64,000 nt of DNA from Macrotrachela quadricornifera (GCA_022393335.1 JAJEKB010021159.1:1-64000); one strand, 5' to 3'; counted from the first letter of the stretch, positions 43,625-58,226 are shown. Numbers and translations: made by a program. Notes: generated by a model from the letters alone, not told the origin.

Positions 43625-46449
43625 ATCGATTCATATATATTTTAAATAGTTCTGAGAAAAAAAGTTTTTTTCGAAAAAATCTCTGTATTTCCCTTCAGGG
43701 ATGGTCTGGTGAATAATGACAATTTTTTCGATAACTCAGTCATTTCTTGACGGATCCTTCTCATCTTCGAACTCGAGCGAGATATTGATGAGACAATTCT
43801 GTGCACAAAATTTCAGCTTAATCGAATGTAATTGTGAAGAGTTATCATGTAACGGGCCGGCCGGACACCCTCACTCGATTCTAGAATATACTCTCTTTTT
43901 GAGTACACAAAAATGATGATTTCAAGTATTAAAAATTTAAGATTAAAAACTAAAAACTTATAAAAATTAAATGATAGAAAATAAAACACATCACTGTATA
44001 GAAATCAATTTCAGTTTTGATAAAAAATTATTTTCGTCATATTATGAATATAATTTCTTCATTAGTTATTCTATCATTTATCTCAATTAATATCAACAGC
44101 ATTAACAACACCATCAAGTGTACCATCATCATCATTATTAATAACATATATGTCTCAAGATGGCAATTGAACAGAATATTATTGTCGAAATATCACAGTT
44201 TCTCATTTCATAAAAAATGAAAATTAAAAAATTGAATAAAAAGAAACATAAGAAAAGAAAAATATTTTTATTATATGCACACTATTTTATCATCCTAATG
44301 TGATGAAAAGAAAAAAAAGAGAATTTACTATTATATATATGTTATTTATACTTGAAGTTTCATTTTATGTTGGATAATAATTTTTATACTTAATAAATAT
44401 TTGTTTTATTATTCAAGTAATCGTGTATTATAAATAATAAAAATGAGAAGGCCAAAAAAAAATATGTATCCATATGATGGTGTGACTATCATAATAAACG
44501 ATCGATCGTGCATGACAATGAATAGATGCATGTGACTTCTTTTTTGTAATAATATCTTATTGCATGCTTATTGAGAAAATAAAACAAATATACATCGCCT
44601 ACAATCGAATTGTATCGAAACCAGATGTTTTGAAAAGTTGTCATACGATTAAAATTTTCAAACAAATAAATTATAAGCAGAAAAAATAGATTACTGAACA
44701 AAGCAAATATTAAATCATTATGTATAAGAATAAATTAACATAACAATATATGAAATAAGTTTGTATATAATGCATGGGAAAGTATATTTGAACAAGTAAT
44801 TCAAAATAAGCTGTTGTCAGTAGACATTTAATAGGTGAAAATATTATTCATCAAAATCTTTCATGTGATATTTACATTATTTATATTCAAGATGTGAATA
44901 ATCGACCACGTAAACACCTTTTTTTTATTACATTAAACCAAATTAGAGAATGCGTTGTGATGTATAAAAGAAAAATTATGAACAATATGTTGATCTTCAC
45001 CATTTTGTCATTGCTGAGTTGTCTCTAGATCTTCTTCATATTAATTTTTTTTTCAATCAAATGAAAATAAGTCTAATTGATTATATGTTAAGAATCATGA
45101 GTAAGCGTTTGTTGTAATGTATAAGTGTTTATTCGATCATACCATTAAACCATCATTTTATGTTGAAAAGCAATATATCAAATCAAACGATGATCGAAAA
45201 GGTAATGAAAAGAAATAACAAACACCAAACATCAAAACAAGTATGGGCATGGCTATCGATGAATAATAAGAATGTCTTTAATATATGCTTTTATTTCGAA
45301 CAAGAAATATTTTGAGAACCTTTTTGAAGGACAAACTACTGGCATATGCTTCTGCATTAAAATATCTGTTTTGAACATCTCTAGCCTTTGTATAACTTAC
45401 TTTAATTTACGACATAAATACAATTTTCTGTTACTAAAAATATAAGATGAATGTGTTTTTAAAATGTATATTTTATTGAAATGAAAAAACTGAGAATACA
45501 AAAAAGTGTAGAAGGATAAAATAGAAGTAGCGTACAAAAAGAAGCACATTAGGACATAAAGGGTATCAGAGAAAATTAAGTTGGTGAATATATGATATAA
45601 AAGAACAAATTACTTTTTATATTGTTTCTCATCGTCGGTGATGTTCACAGCTGCTTCACTTAACAGTTTATTCAAGTATTCTTTTCATTTCAAAGCAATG
45701 ATGAATACTGTTGCTATTCAGAATCAAGTAAGCAATGAATGATTGTCACCAATCTGTTACTAAACTATTCTGCTTACGTTGCAGTACAACTGTCAAGCTA
45801 AGCTAAATGAGTAGATATCGCATCAGAAGCGAATAAGTCTAACCATGATTCTCTTCAACTATCTCTTAAACTTCCAAACAAGGTTCTAAAGTATAAGTCA
45901 AAAACTAACATTATCTAACAAATAGATGAATCTGACCCGTTGCAGTGAAACGCTGTCCACTTATATCACTCAATCCAAAAGAGAAATATGCATATTGCAT
46001 ATGGAACAAGATTACACTAGAACTTAATGTCAGTTATGCAATGATCCCACTCAATTATTTTGTTTGTTTACAAGCAAAGAAACTCACTGTCTCGCAGTAC
46101 AAAGAAAATCACACAGTAAGAAAACAATACTAACAAGTATTCTGTTCATATATGGTGCTCATTTCGAAGGAAATTTTTGCAGTTCCCAACATAATCCAAT
46201 TTGTCATTATCAATGGATTTTTCTAAACACAATTCTATTCACCTATTTCGCTAAATACAAAGTAAAGGATGGTAGTCTCAGATTTGATCGAAGATTGCTT
46301 TTCAAATGACTATTACTAATTAAGTTCCGTTCTACTATATTGAACATTACGAAGCAAACCTTAACAGGTTGTAGTATGATGCAGTACTGCAACGCGCATG
46401 AATTGCTAGGGCAAAACTTATATTCAATTATTTTGATCATTTCTAGGTA
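43625..46449. other. AT-rich gene-poor region, decayed left edge of the satellite
   Basis: No supported gene. 44080-44215 has serine-rich coding-like text in one frame (STALTTPSSVPSSSLL) with a TGA, too weak to call. From about 45650 onward faint satellite units can be recognised (for example GCGAATAAGTCTAACCATG followed by ATTCTCTTCAACTATCTC). Confidence 0.4.
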
Positions 46450-49400
46450 AAGCTTCGCGATCGATGATATCATCAGAGGTCTTATGGCAAATGAACACCT
46501 ATCACAATGGTTCTATTCAAAAACTATTCTTACTATCAAGCAAAAGCCAACAGACGACGAATTGATTCATTTCTAATGAAACATGAAAACTTACAAGCAG
46601 AGATCGGTACAACTATTCTTCTCAGGTCCATATAAAGGGTTGAAATTTTGACTTGATACGAAATCTTATAATACGTGCATTATTTTAACTAAAATTTTAT
46701 TTCAATATTTTGTTCATTAACAAGAGAAAATTTTCACTATATTGAATGATCGAATATAAAATGGCACATGGATCGCCATAACAACCGTGATACGCATATC
46801 TTTCACTCCTCTAAAACTGAAAGATCTGAATTTAGTCACATGATCGAGAATAACATTGGACACGAATTTTTTCTATTGGGGGTCCAACCGACCACATCAC
46901 TCACGTAGATGGAAACAGTTGAAATCTATGACATAATCGACCATTACAATAGCCACGAATAATTCCAAGCAAAGATCTATCCAATTGTTTCGCACACCTC
47001 AATACAAGAAATTCAAATCGATGACACAATCGAAAACGACATCGGAAACGGATAGTTTTTAGCACGGTTTTGTTCAATTGTTTTGCTCACTTGAATGCAA
47101 GAAACTGAAATTCGTGGCATGATCGAAAATCGCATAGGAAATGAACTTTTTTTAGTATGCTTCTATTCAAATGTTTTCCTCAGTTCGATGTAGCAAATTG
47201 AAATCGACGATAAAATCGAAGGTCACATTAACTACGAATCATTTTTACTATGGTTCTGTAAAACTATTTTTTTCAATTCGATCGAAAGAATTGAAATTCG
47301 TGGGATGATCGAAAATGACATCGGAAACGGATAATTCTTAGCACGGTTTTGTTCAACTGCTTTGCTCACTTAAATGCAACAAAACCGAAACTGGCGGCAT
47401 GATTAAAAATCACATTGGAAATGAACGCGTTTTAGCATGCTTCTATTCAAATGTTTTCCTCAATTCGATGTAGCGAGTTGAACTCGATGACATAATTGAA
47501 GATTACATTAACTACGAATAGTTAATAGCACGATTCTGTTCCACTGTTTTTATCAATTCAATCGAAAGAATTGATATTCGTGCCATGATCGATAAGTACA
47601 TCGAAAATAAATAATTGTAAACAAAAGCCTGCTCAACTGTTTTGTTCACTTAAATGTAAGAAATTGAAATCGGTGACATAATCAAAGGTTACATTAACCA
47701 TGAATAGTTCTGACCACGTTTCTGTTAGATTATTTTTCTCAATTCGATGCAAAGAATTGAAATTCATGGCATGATCGACGAGCACATTGAAAACAAATAA
47801 TTGTAAACAGAAGCCTGTTCAACTGTTTTGCTCATTTAAATGCAAGAAATTGAAATCGGCAATATAATCAAAGATCACATTAACCATGAGTAGTTCTTAC
47901 CACGGTTCTGTTCAATTATTTTTCTCAATTCAATGCAAAGAATTGGAATTCGTGACATGGACAATGATCATATGAGAGATAAATAATTGTAATTAACAGT
48001 CTGTTCAATTATTTTTCTCAATCCGATGCAAAGAATTGAAATTTGTGGCATGATCAATGATCACATGGCAAATAGATAGCCGCAAACAAAAATATGTTCA
48101 ATCGTTTTGTTTAATTCGATCGAAACAATTGAAATTCATGGCATGATCGACGAGCACATCGAACACAAATAATTGTAAACAAAAGCCTGTTCAACTGTAT
48201 TGGGTACTTAAATGCAATAAATTGAAATCGGCGACACAATAAAATATCACACTAGCCATAAATAGTTCTTAGTATGATTCTATTCAACTATTTTGCTCAA
48301 TTCGATCGAAAGAATTGAAATTCGTGGCATGACTAATGATCGTATGAGAAATAAATAATTATAATTAACAGTCTGTTCAATTATTTTTCTCACTCCGATG
48401 CAAAGAATTGAAATTTGTGGCACAATCAATGATCACATGGGAAATACATAGTCGTAAACACAGATCTGTTCAACTGTTCTGTTTAATTCGATTGAAAGAA
48501 TTGAAATTTGTGGTATGATCGATACGCACATCGGAAGTAAATAACTGTAACGAACAGTTTTTTCAACTTTTTTGCTCATTTTGAAGCAACAGTATGAAAT
48601 GTATGATACTATAGACGATCGCATGAGAAATTAGTACGCCATACAATACATTTGTTCAATTCTTTTGTTCATTTCGAAGAATAAATCTAAAATCGGTAAT
48701 GTATTCAAGATTACATGAAAAACGAATAGTTCTTAGCAGAGTTCTGTCCAACTATTTCTCACACTTCGACTGAAAGAGTTGAAGTTGTTGATATAATTCA
48801 GGATCACATCAGAAATCAACAGTTACAACCAAAGCTTAGTTTCAATGTTTCACTCAATTGAATGCAAAGGATTGAGATCGGCGATATGATCGGTGATCTT
48901 ATTTAAAATAAATGATTGTAATTAGAAATCTGTTCTACTAGTTCGCTCAATCCTATGCAAAGAATTGAAATCAATGACATAATCCGGAACAATATTGAAA
49001 ATAAATAATCGGAAGGAGAAACCCATTCAACTGTTTTGCTCACTTCCATAGAAAGACTTGAAGTCGGCAACATAATCCAAGATCACTTTCAAAATGAATT
49101 GTTACAACCAGAGCTTTGTGCAAATGTTTCGCTCGCTTCGATAGCAAGAATTGAAATAGGCGATATGTTTGATGATCACATTAGAAAGGAACAGTTCTTA
49201 GTAGGATTCTTTCCAACTGTTCCACTCACTTCGGTGTAAGATGATGAAGTGGACAATGTGATCAAAGATCACATTCGAAATGAATATTTGCAACCAGAGC
49301 TCTGTACAACTATTTCACTGATTTTGAATGGAAAAGTATGGATTGGCTAACATAATGGAGGATAATATAACAAATGAATGCTTCGAACAATGAATGCGTT

Positions 49401-52400
49401 CAAATATTCTGTTACTTTGCAGTAAAGATTGGAACTTTGTGATATGATTGAAGATCCTATGTAAAGCAGACAGTTGGAATCAGAGTTCTGTTCAACTGTT
49501 TCACTCACTTCGATGCAAAGAATTTAAAGCCGTGACATACTTGTAGATCAGGCAAGAATAGAATGGTTTTAAGCAGGGTTTTGTTCAACTTGTTTTCAGT
49601 ATCTTCAAGCAAAGGTATGAAACTGATAGTCTCAGTGAGGATCACACTGGAAATACACGGTTCTTATAAGGATCTTTTTCAACAGTTTCGCTCACTACAT
49701 TTCAAAGAATCAAGGGGGATAACATGATGGAAGAGCATACGTTAAAGAAATAGTTTTAAGGAGAGCTCTGTTCAACTATTTCGCTCACTACGATTCAAAG
49801 AGTTAAAGATGGAAACATGATGGGAATTCATATATTTAAGAAATAATTCAAACGAGGCTTCTGTTCAATTGATTTACTCAATTCAATGCAAACGGTTAAA
49901 ACTCTATGATAAGACTGAAAATCATATGGAAAATAAATAGTTTTAACCATGATTCGGTTCAACTACTTGACTCAAATCGATTCAAAAGGTTGAAATTGTG
50001 TGATGTGAACGCAGATCACATGATCAATAAATACTTCTAACTAGAGTTCTATTCAACTCTTTTGATCAATCCAATATAAAAAGTTTAAAATCTATGATAT
50101 GAATGTATATCACCTGAAAGGTAAATAGTTCGTAGTAGAATTTGGTTTAACTATTTCGCTCAACATAATCCAGAGAGTTATAGGCAGTTACATGATAGAA
50201 GCTTATATGCAAAATAAATAGGTCTAACCAGTATTTGTTCAATTGCTTTGCACAATTCCATATAAACAGTTTAAGGTTTGTCGTATGACTGCAGCTGACA
50301 TGAAAAATAAATAGTTGTAGGGATCGTTCTATTCAAATCTTTCGCTCATTATAATTCAAACAGTTAAGGGTGGAAACATGATCAAACATCACATGAGAAA
50401 GAAATAGTTTTAACCAAGGTTCGGTTCAACTGTTTCGCTCAAATCAATGCAAAGAGTTTAAAATCTATGACATCATTGAAGATCATATGAAAAATAAACA
50501 GTTCTAACTATGTTCGGTTTAACTGTTTCGCTCAAATTAATGTAAACAGTTGAGATTCTGTGATATGAATGCAGATCACATGACCAATAAATAGTTCTCA
50601 TTAGGATTCTCTTCAACTGCTTCGTTAACAACGGTGCAAAGAGTTAAAATCAGTGACTTCATTAACGATCACATTCAAAATGAATAATTCTAAGGATCGT
50701 TCTGATCAACTATCTTGCTACGTGCTTAATAAAATAAAATCTTTTAACATTACCTAAAACCAGATGGTACTTTGAATAAATTCAACAATGATCCGATCCC
50801 ACTATTTTGTATGCTTGCCAAGTATTGGTTCAATCTTAGTAACACAGTCAAAAATGATATAAGAAATGAATAGTTCTAAAAACGATTATGTTCAACTCTT
50901 GTGTATGCCTTCGAAACCATTCGTCCAATGGTACTGATATGATCAAAAATCATATTAGAAATGAATACCTCTTAGCAGGGTTCTATTCAATCACAATGGA
51001 TGACTTTCATTTATTTATCTGATGTTACTGCCATAATCAAAGGTCATATTAGAAATGAACAGTTCTTACCACGGTTCCGTTCAACTTCCATCCATGACTT
51101 CGATTTATTTACCTGCTGCCATTAACATAATCAAAAATCACATTAGAAATAAATAGTTTTTAGCAGGGTTCTGTTCGACTCCTATGCATGATTTTGATTC
51201 ATTTATCAGATGTCACCGACATAATCAAAGATCACATTAGAAATGAATAGTTCCTACCAAGGTTTTGTTCAACTCTTGTCCATGACTTCAATTTATTTAT
51301 CTGATGTCAATGCCATAATCAAAGATCACATTAAAAATAAATAGTTCTTAGCAGAGTTCTGCTCAACTCCTGTACATGACTTCGATTTATTTATTTGATG
51401 TCACGGACATAATCAAAGATCACATTAAAAATAAATAGTTCTTAGGAGGATTCTGTTCAACTCCTGTGCATGATTTCGATTTATTTATCAGATGTCAGTG
51501 ACATAATTAAAGATCACATTAGTAATGCAGAAATCTTACTAACAGAGTTCTGTTCAACACCTGTGCATAACTTCTATTTCTTTATCTGATGGCACTGCCA
51601 TAATCAAAGATCACATTCGAAATGAATAGCTGTTAGTACGGTTCTGTTCAACTCCTGTGCATGACTTCAATTCATTTATCAAATGTTAGTGACAAAATCA
51701 AAGATCGCATTAGAAATAAATAGTTCTTACCAGGGTTCTGTTCAATTCTTGTCTATAACTTCGATTTATTTACCTGCTGTCATTGACATAATCAAAGATC
51801 ACGTTAAAAATGAATAGTTCTTAGCAGAGTTCTGTTTAACTCCTGTGCATGAATTCAAAGCATTCGTTCAATGGTATTGATATGATCAAAGATCACATTA
51901 GAAATGATTAGCTGTTATGAAAGTTCTATTCAACTCCTGTACATGACTCCGATTTATTTACCTGATGTCACGGACATAATCAAAGATCACATTAGAAAGG
52001 AGTAGTTCTTAGCAGAATTCCGTTCAACTCTTGTCCAAGACTTCGAACTATTCGCTCCATGGTAGTGATATGATCAAAGATTCCATTATAAATGAATAGT
52101 TTTAAAAAGGATTATGTTCAACTCTTGCGCACGACTTCGAACCATTCGTTCGATGTCAGTGGCATGATCGAAAAACCACATCAGAAATGAATATTTCGAA
52201 TAATATTGCTTTTCAAATATTGTGCATCACTCTGCACTATATGCACGATGCGATGATATTATAAAAGATCATATTAAAAATGAACATTTCAAATAACATG
52301 TCCGTTCAACTCTTGCGCACGACTTCGAACCATCCGTTCAATATCAGTAACATGATCGAAAATCATATGTGAAGTGTATATTTCGAATAACATTTTTTTT

Positions 52401-54090
52401 CGAATATTGTGCATCACTTTGCACTACAAGCGCTATGTGATGATGTTATCAAAGATCATATTGAAAATAAACTTCTCAAATAACATGCCTGTTCAACTCT
52501 TGTGCATGATATCGACCCGTGTGCTCGATGGTAGTGACATGATCAAAGATCATATTAGAAATGAATAGTTCTTAGCAGGGTTCTGTTCAACTCCTGTGCA
52601 TGAATTCGAATCATTCGCTCGATGTCAATGATATGATCAAAGCTCATATTACAAATGAATACTTCACATAATATGTCTGTTCAACTCTTGTGTATGACTT
52701 CGAACCATTCGCCCAATAGTACTGATATGATCAAAAATCACATGAGAGATGAATAGTTCTTACCATGGTTCTGTTCAATTTTTGTCCATGACTTCAATTT
52801 ATTTACCTGCTGCCACTGACACAATCAAAGATCACGTTAGAAATGAATAATTCTCAACAGGGTTCTGTTCAACTTCTGTGCGTGACTTCGAACCATTCAT
52901 TCGATGTTAGTGATATAATGAAAGATCACATTACAAATGATTAGTTGTAAGTACGGTTCTGTTCAACTCCTGTACATGACTTCGATTTATTTATCAGTTG
53001 TCGCTGACATAATCAAAGGCTACATTAGCAATGAATAGCTCCTACTAGGGTTCTGTTCAAATCCTGTGCATGATTTCGATTTATTTATCTGATGTCACTG
53101 TCATAATCAAAGATCATATTAAAAATGAATAGGTCTTAGGAGGGTTTTGTTCAACTCCTGTATATGATTTCGATTTAGTTATCTGATGTCAGTGACATGA
53201 TCAAAGATTACATTAGAAATGAATGGATTTTATTACAATTCTGTTTAACTACTCTGCATGAATTCGAACTATTCATCCGATGATAGTGACATGATTAAAG
53301 AGCACATTAGAAATGAATAGTTCTTACGAAGGTTCTGTTCAGCTATTTTTTACTAGTTTGGAAGAAAAGAATTGAGTTAGTAACATGATTGAAAAAGATA
53401 AAGTAAGTGAGTGATTTGTACAAATGTTCGTGAAAATAATGTCGTGCCATTTCGAGGATAGCTCTAAGTTACATAATATAATGGAATATTACATTAGAAA
53501 TGAATCGGTTGGATCAGGATTTTGTTCAACTATTGGATTTCAGTTGAAAACTGAAGTCGGATATTAGTGAGTAAATTGGAGGTCTTATAAGAAAGAACTA
53601 GTTTCAAGCAGTGTTTATTCAAATATTTTTCATGATTTGGAAGTTCTGAAAACAAGTGTACGGTGGGGTGAAGATCGCATTAGGAATGACAGTTTTTAAT
53701 CAGAATTCTGTAAAACTATTTTATGTGGCTTAAAACCATTGGGCTGTTGTCGGTCACATAATCAAAAATCACCTTGGTAATGAATAGTTCTTAATACGGC
53801 TCTGTTTAACTGCTTTGTATTCTTCGAAAGGAGAAGTTAGAAGTCAGGAATATGATGAAATATCATTTTAGAAATGAATAGTTCTTACTAGGGTTCTGTT
53901 CAATTCTTGAGTATTCTTCGACCTATACGTCAGATGTTGATGACAGGATCAAGGCGATATTGGAAATGAATAGGGCTTAGTAGAGTTCTGTTCTACTATC
54001 TTGCATCACATCAAATCGTTGGACCGATGCAGATGATATTATTAAAAAGTACATGAGAAATGAAGATTTTTGACAATTGTGTCGTTCGAT
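46450..54090 (+). repeat. 94-bp satellite array, about 80 degenerate units
   Basis: Consecutive units are spaced 93-94 bp; AGTTCTTA-type anchors fall at 51061, 51155, 51249, 51343 and 51437. The core of a unit is GTTCTGTTCAACT, a variable middle, then GACATAATCAAAGATCACAT and TAGAAATGAATAG. Two subfamilies occupy different halves: up to about 50.7 kb the middle is TTTGCTCAATTCGATGCAAA followed by GAATTGAAATT; after that it is CCTGTGCATGACTTCGATTT followed by ATTTATCTGATGTC. Units at the edges are more diverged, as expected from unequal exchange. No long open frames; a two-unit frame exists at 49036-49239 where units are 93 bp and stop-free. Confidence 0.9.
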
Positions 54091-55149
54091 GATGTTATCA
54101 CTGTCAAGAATCCCTTCAGTGCCCTATTGAAAAGTGTAAAATCATCGCTACTGAATGAATTTTAGTGTTGGCCCAACCATTCTGGACCACGAGTGCCAAG
54201 ATTGTTACACATAATACTGCTTGTAAGTGATATATCATTTTTATAATATGTTAAAAGTTTTATTAAACCGACTGTATTTGTTTATGATTTTGCAGCTATA
54301 TTATCCGTCTTTATGTATTAATCAGTGATGTGGGAGAATAAAATGCAGGAAAAAAAGTATAAACAAGCGAGAGAAAACGGAGAAAATTGCCTTTTCTCTG
54401 TTTCTCTCCCTATTCTAAAATTATAATTGACTGTTCCTAACATTTCGATAATCATCCAATAGGACAACCATACAAGCTCACTTGCACATGCAATGAAAAA
54501 AAATGTTTCTAACAAGACAAGAACGAAAAAAAACCTTTTTTTTCTCTTTCTGTCTTCATACAATCATCGAACCATATTTTCAACGTTTCGGTATCCAACA
54601 CGTAGGATAAAATAGCTCACCCGCTCGCTTGATTACACAAGCGGTAATGAAATCATGTTTTTAGTAACCGAACAGTAGAAAAATTTCTTTCGAGAAAAGA
54701 AAAACAGATTAAACAAGTTTCGTCTATTTTTCTAGTTTTGCGGAACTAAAAAATAGTTTTTAAAAACTATCATGTTAAATTATAACAATAAACCTAACAT
54801 AGCAGAAAACAATGAAAAAAACAGTATTGTCATACTAAATGCCGAAGAAAAGAAAGGACACTTGGCAAACGTCTTTTGTCCATATTATTTTACTTCATGT
54901 GTTGTATTTGGTGTATATTAGTCGATATTATCTCGAATTAATAATCAAAGTGATTTTCATCTTCATATTGGATATGAAGTGGAAAGAAAGGGAATACATA
55001 TTGAATAGTAGAGTTATACAGGAGAAAGAAATAACTGAATCGTGGCGAGCGAATCCGATATAACAATTTTCATATAGACTTTATTTACCCATCAGTGATC
55101 TGTTATGTCGATGTTTATATTATATTATTAGGTAGATGATGTGTTTTTT
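54091..55149. other. Unique-looking AT-rich flank between satellite and LINE
   Basis: No gene recognised. Confidence 0.35.
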
Positions 55150-55157
55150 ATATTCCA

Positions 55158-57493
55158 TTAAATATGTCTTATGGATAATTTTTTTGGAATAATACCATTG
55201 TTTGCTGCTGCTATTTGGATTGACTTTTGAAGTAATCCAATTGCATAATCCTTGATCTTCGGAACATTATTAATTTTGTGAATATATTCCACTGATGTAT
55301 ATATGAATAAGTCGAGTACAACTCGAAGTTCTTTGTTCTGCATGATCTGCAATCGATTTCATGCTTTATCATCAGCAGTTATTAGAATAGGATGGTCATG
55401 AATAATGATTGTGTATACAAATATTTTTAAAACGTTTATCATCATCTTTTTGTTGGGTTCATGTGCCGTTCTTAATAAATATCAAAGAAGACCGATCCGA
55501 AGAGCAATTCTTGTCTCGATATGATCGAGATGACTTCGCTACAACTGGATGCTCGTATTGCTTTCTTGGATGTAAACTGAAGTGTATTAACTCTGGTTTT
55601 TGTTGGTTGCCATTTTAATTTCCATGACTTGCACTAACTTTCAAATGCATCTATGGATTGCTGTGATCTATATGTAAGATATGTTATGATATTATATGAT
55701 GTCCATAGTGCAGTATCATCAGCGAATAACTCATGTTCTGTGTGAGACGGTATTCCATTCATCGAATCTTTCGTATTTATAATATATAGTAATGATGTTA
55801 ACGAAGATCCCTGTAGAGTACTGCTCTTTAAATTAAATGGACGAGATAAAACACTTTCGATTTCAATTGCAGCAGCTCTGTTGTGTCGAACAGAATGACA
55901 GCTGAAAGATGTCCCTCAGCATATCGTTCTCATCGCGGGATGTTGTATACTGTACTTTTACCTGGGCTGAAGCCCGCCTAATGTTGTGGTAAGATGTTTC
56001 GTCGTTCAAGCTCAAGCATTAGACGTTGTTTGATTACTTTTTTCTAATAGTTTGCCTAAGGAACTAAGGAGACTAATCGGTCTGTAGGTGGACGGATGTT
56101 GTTTGTCCTTGTTCGATTTTAATAGAAGAAGAATATATGCCATTTTCCACTTTGTTGAAATATAATCGTACTTCATAATCGAGTTGAACAAGTTGATTAA
56201 GTGTTTTATCAGTAATTTCGAAGCATTCTTTAAACATCTGTTGTCAAGTCGTTGAATGTGTAATTTTACTTCTTTTGATGTAATTTGCTTCTACTTGGTT
56301 GTTTTTGCTGAGGTTATATTTCCATTCTTGATTTTGTCTGCTCGGTGTGAACTTGATCATGAAATGGTAGCGAATTAGCAGTAAGAGAGTAGACTTCATT
56401 TTCGAATTAATTGGCAAATAGGTCTACTTTTCCCTTATCTGATGTTGCTGTTGTATTGTTGTATTTCATGATACTCGAAAAAGTTTATCTGATTCTTTTG
56501 TTGTGAAACTTGCAAATCGTCAGTCAAAATTTGTCCGAATACATTTTCTTTTGACATAATGATGACATAAACTGGTGAAAGTTGTTTCTTCTGCTATTTC
56601 AAAGTCAGTTCATTAATAAGACTTTCGAGTTATAATATTGATGTTTATGCATATAATCTCCAGTCGTCTTACATTGCCAATAAGTTTAATATTTTTGTTT
56701 AATCAAACTGTGCGTTGCTTCACTTATCACAGGCCTTGTATAGATGACGAACATTATTCTACAGGATCAGTTGTTGATCTAATTTGCTTCTAAGCTTTGC
56801 CCATTTAATTGCTTTAAAATTAAATGACATTCTTGGAGATGATGGTTTTGATTCAGTTCCAATAGAGACGTTGAAAGTTAATGATTTGTGTCCACATGAT
56901 GTACCGATTGGTGAATGTGTTCAACATTTGATGTGAAAGATAAAAGTGTCATCATCAATACCTTCAATAAAGCTTTCTTTAAATAATTCTTGTAGCTATC
57001 TTCTTCTTGTATTGGCCTTGATCGTTCACATGTGATGTAGTGTTGCATTAAGGTTACCTACAATAATACAGTTGTTGTTGATGTTGTATAATTCCTGGAA
57101 GATATTAAAGTTCATCTTTACTGTTGATGGTACATAGTTGGAGGCTATCAATATCGACTTGAATAATTGTGTATCAACTTCAACTGCAATTATATCATTC
57201 TTGTATGATGTCTTATTAAGTATTTATCGACATTTAATGTGTTGTTTCATTGATAATAAGACTCCACCACTAAGTTTTCCTACTCGATCATTTCTGAAAA
57301 TGTTATAGCCTAACAGAGAGAATTTGTCTTCACTCTTTAGATTAGTTTCATTAACAGAGATGATGTCGCTTTTGAAAAATCTGACCAGGAGTTCATCTTT
57401 GTGTCTGGTGATTGAGTTGCTGTTAATATGGCAAATATCAACCATTATTTTTGTTACTTGTTTTAAGGTCTTTATTGTCTTTTGTTGATACAT
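55158..57493 (-). pseudogene. LINE ORF2: AP endonuclease and reverse transcriptase, broken
   Basis: Endonuclease part: VDICHINSNSITRHKDEL, DIISVNETNL, FSLLGYNIFRNDRVG, LSGGVLL, then (other frame) NYVPSTVKMNFNIFQELYN and IIVGNLNATL. Reverse transcriptase part: WKMAYILLLLKSNK, YRPISLLSSLGKLLEKVIKQ, the active-site ELFADDTALW (FADD box), and the C-terminal block IHKINNVPKIKDYAIGLLQK. Order and motifs are those of I/Jockey-type LINEs. Multiple stops and frameshifts prevent expression. Confidence 0.75.
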
Positions 57494-57603
57494 CTAAAGA
57501 GTTGTTCGGTGAGCGTACTCTTTTTGTTAACTTTGTCTCTTCTGGCTTGCGTTGTTGTGGTTGCTGCTCTGGTTGTAGCATTAATCGATGAAATGTTTGA
57601 ATT

Positions 57604-58195
57604 TTATTGTAGTGCTTTGAAAAATCTACTAGTTGTTTCTTGGATATTGTAAATTGCTGATGCTGTTGCTACTGGGTTGCTTGATATAGAATATTGGATA
57701 ATCAATTTTAGCATTCCTTTTTCTTGTTTTTTATAATGTGAACAATTATTAGAAATAGCTAAGTGATTACCTTTACAATTGCAACATTTGACTGTATCAC
57801 TAGCAACAGTACACTGATCCATGCAATGATTTTCACCACATCGAGCACATACTCGTTGCTTTATTTTGCAGTACTTAGCTAAATGGTTGAATTTTAAGCA
57901 TAGGTAACATTGTACCGACTTCGTATTGTGATGCTAGTTCAGCTGTGAACTGCATGAAATCTACTTGCACACCAGTATACATAAACGTGTTGCGGTTTTG
58001 CGCATCAGCAAAAGTAATTTTGATTGTTCTTGTTGAAGTGTTACTTTCTTTACTTTTTAATCGCATAACATTGACAGCATCAAGGCCAACTTGCTTTAAT
58101 GTGCCCATTATGCGTTCTTCTGGTATTTCCAGGTCAATCTTCTTCACGGAAGCAACCATTTCTGTATCCTTGATCTTTCGGATTGATCGAGACAC
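57604..58195 (-). pseudogene. LINE ORF1: gag-like protein with three CCHC zinc knuckles, frameshifted
   Basis: Starts MSRSIRKIKDTEMV at 58195, with an RNA-binding-like region (LKQVGLDAVNVMRLKSKESN; RTIKITFADAQNRNTF). After a one-base slip near 57915 come three zinc knuckles in one frame: CYLCLKFNHLAKYC, CARCGENHCMDQC and CCNCKGNHLAISNNC. This arrangement is typical of the nucleic-acid-binding ORF1p of I/Jockey LINEs. Confidence 0.75.
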
Positions 58196-58202
58196 GTATA
58201 TT

Positions 58203-58226
58203 TGAGGGTGAGGGTGAGGGTGTGGG
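58203..58226 (+). repeat. Short telomere-like GGGTGA tract at the LINE 5' boundary
   Basis: TGAGGGTGAGGGTGAGGG followed by TGTGGG. Same repeat type as 27441-27521 on the opposite strand. Confidence 0.6.

Larger units (their letters stand above)
55150..58200 (-). mobile_element. Degenerate APE-type non-LTR retrotransposon (I/Jockey-like LINE)
   Basis: On the minus strand, a gag-like ORF1 (about 58195-57604) is followed by an ORF2 with apurinic endonuclease and reverse transcriptase (about 57493-55158). The copy is about 3 kb, with several frameshifts and shorter than a full element. A telomere-like GGGTGA tract sits immediately at its 5' side (58203-58226). Confidence 0.8.

Noticed and set aside
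44080..44215. Serine/threonine-rich coding-like text with QDGN-stop-TEYYCRNITVSHF.
   Set aside because: One in-frame TGA, no start or splice context and no recognised family; too short to support.
49036..49239. 67-residue ORF with a two-fold 31-residue repeat.
   Set aside because: It is two satellite units that happen to be 93 bp and lack the usual TAG; neighbouring units are closed in all frames.
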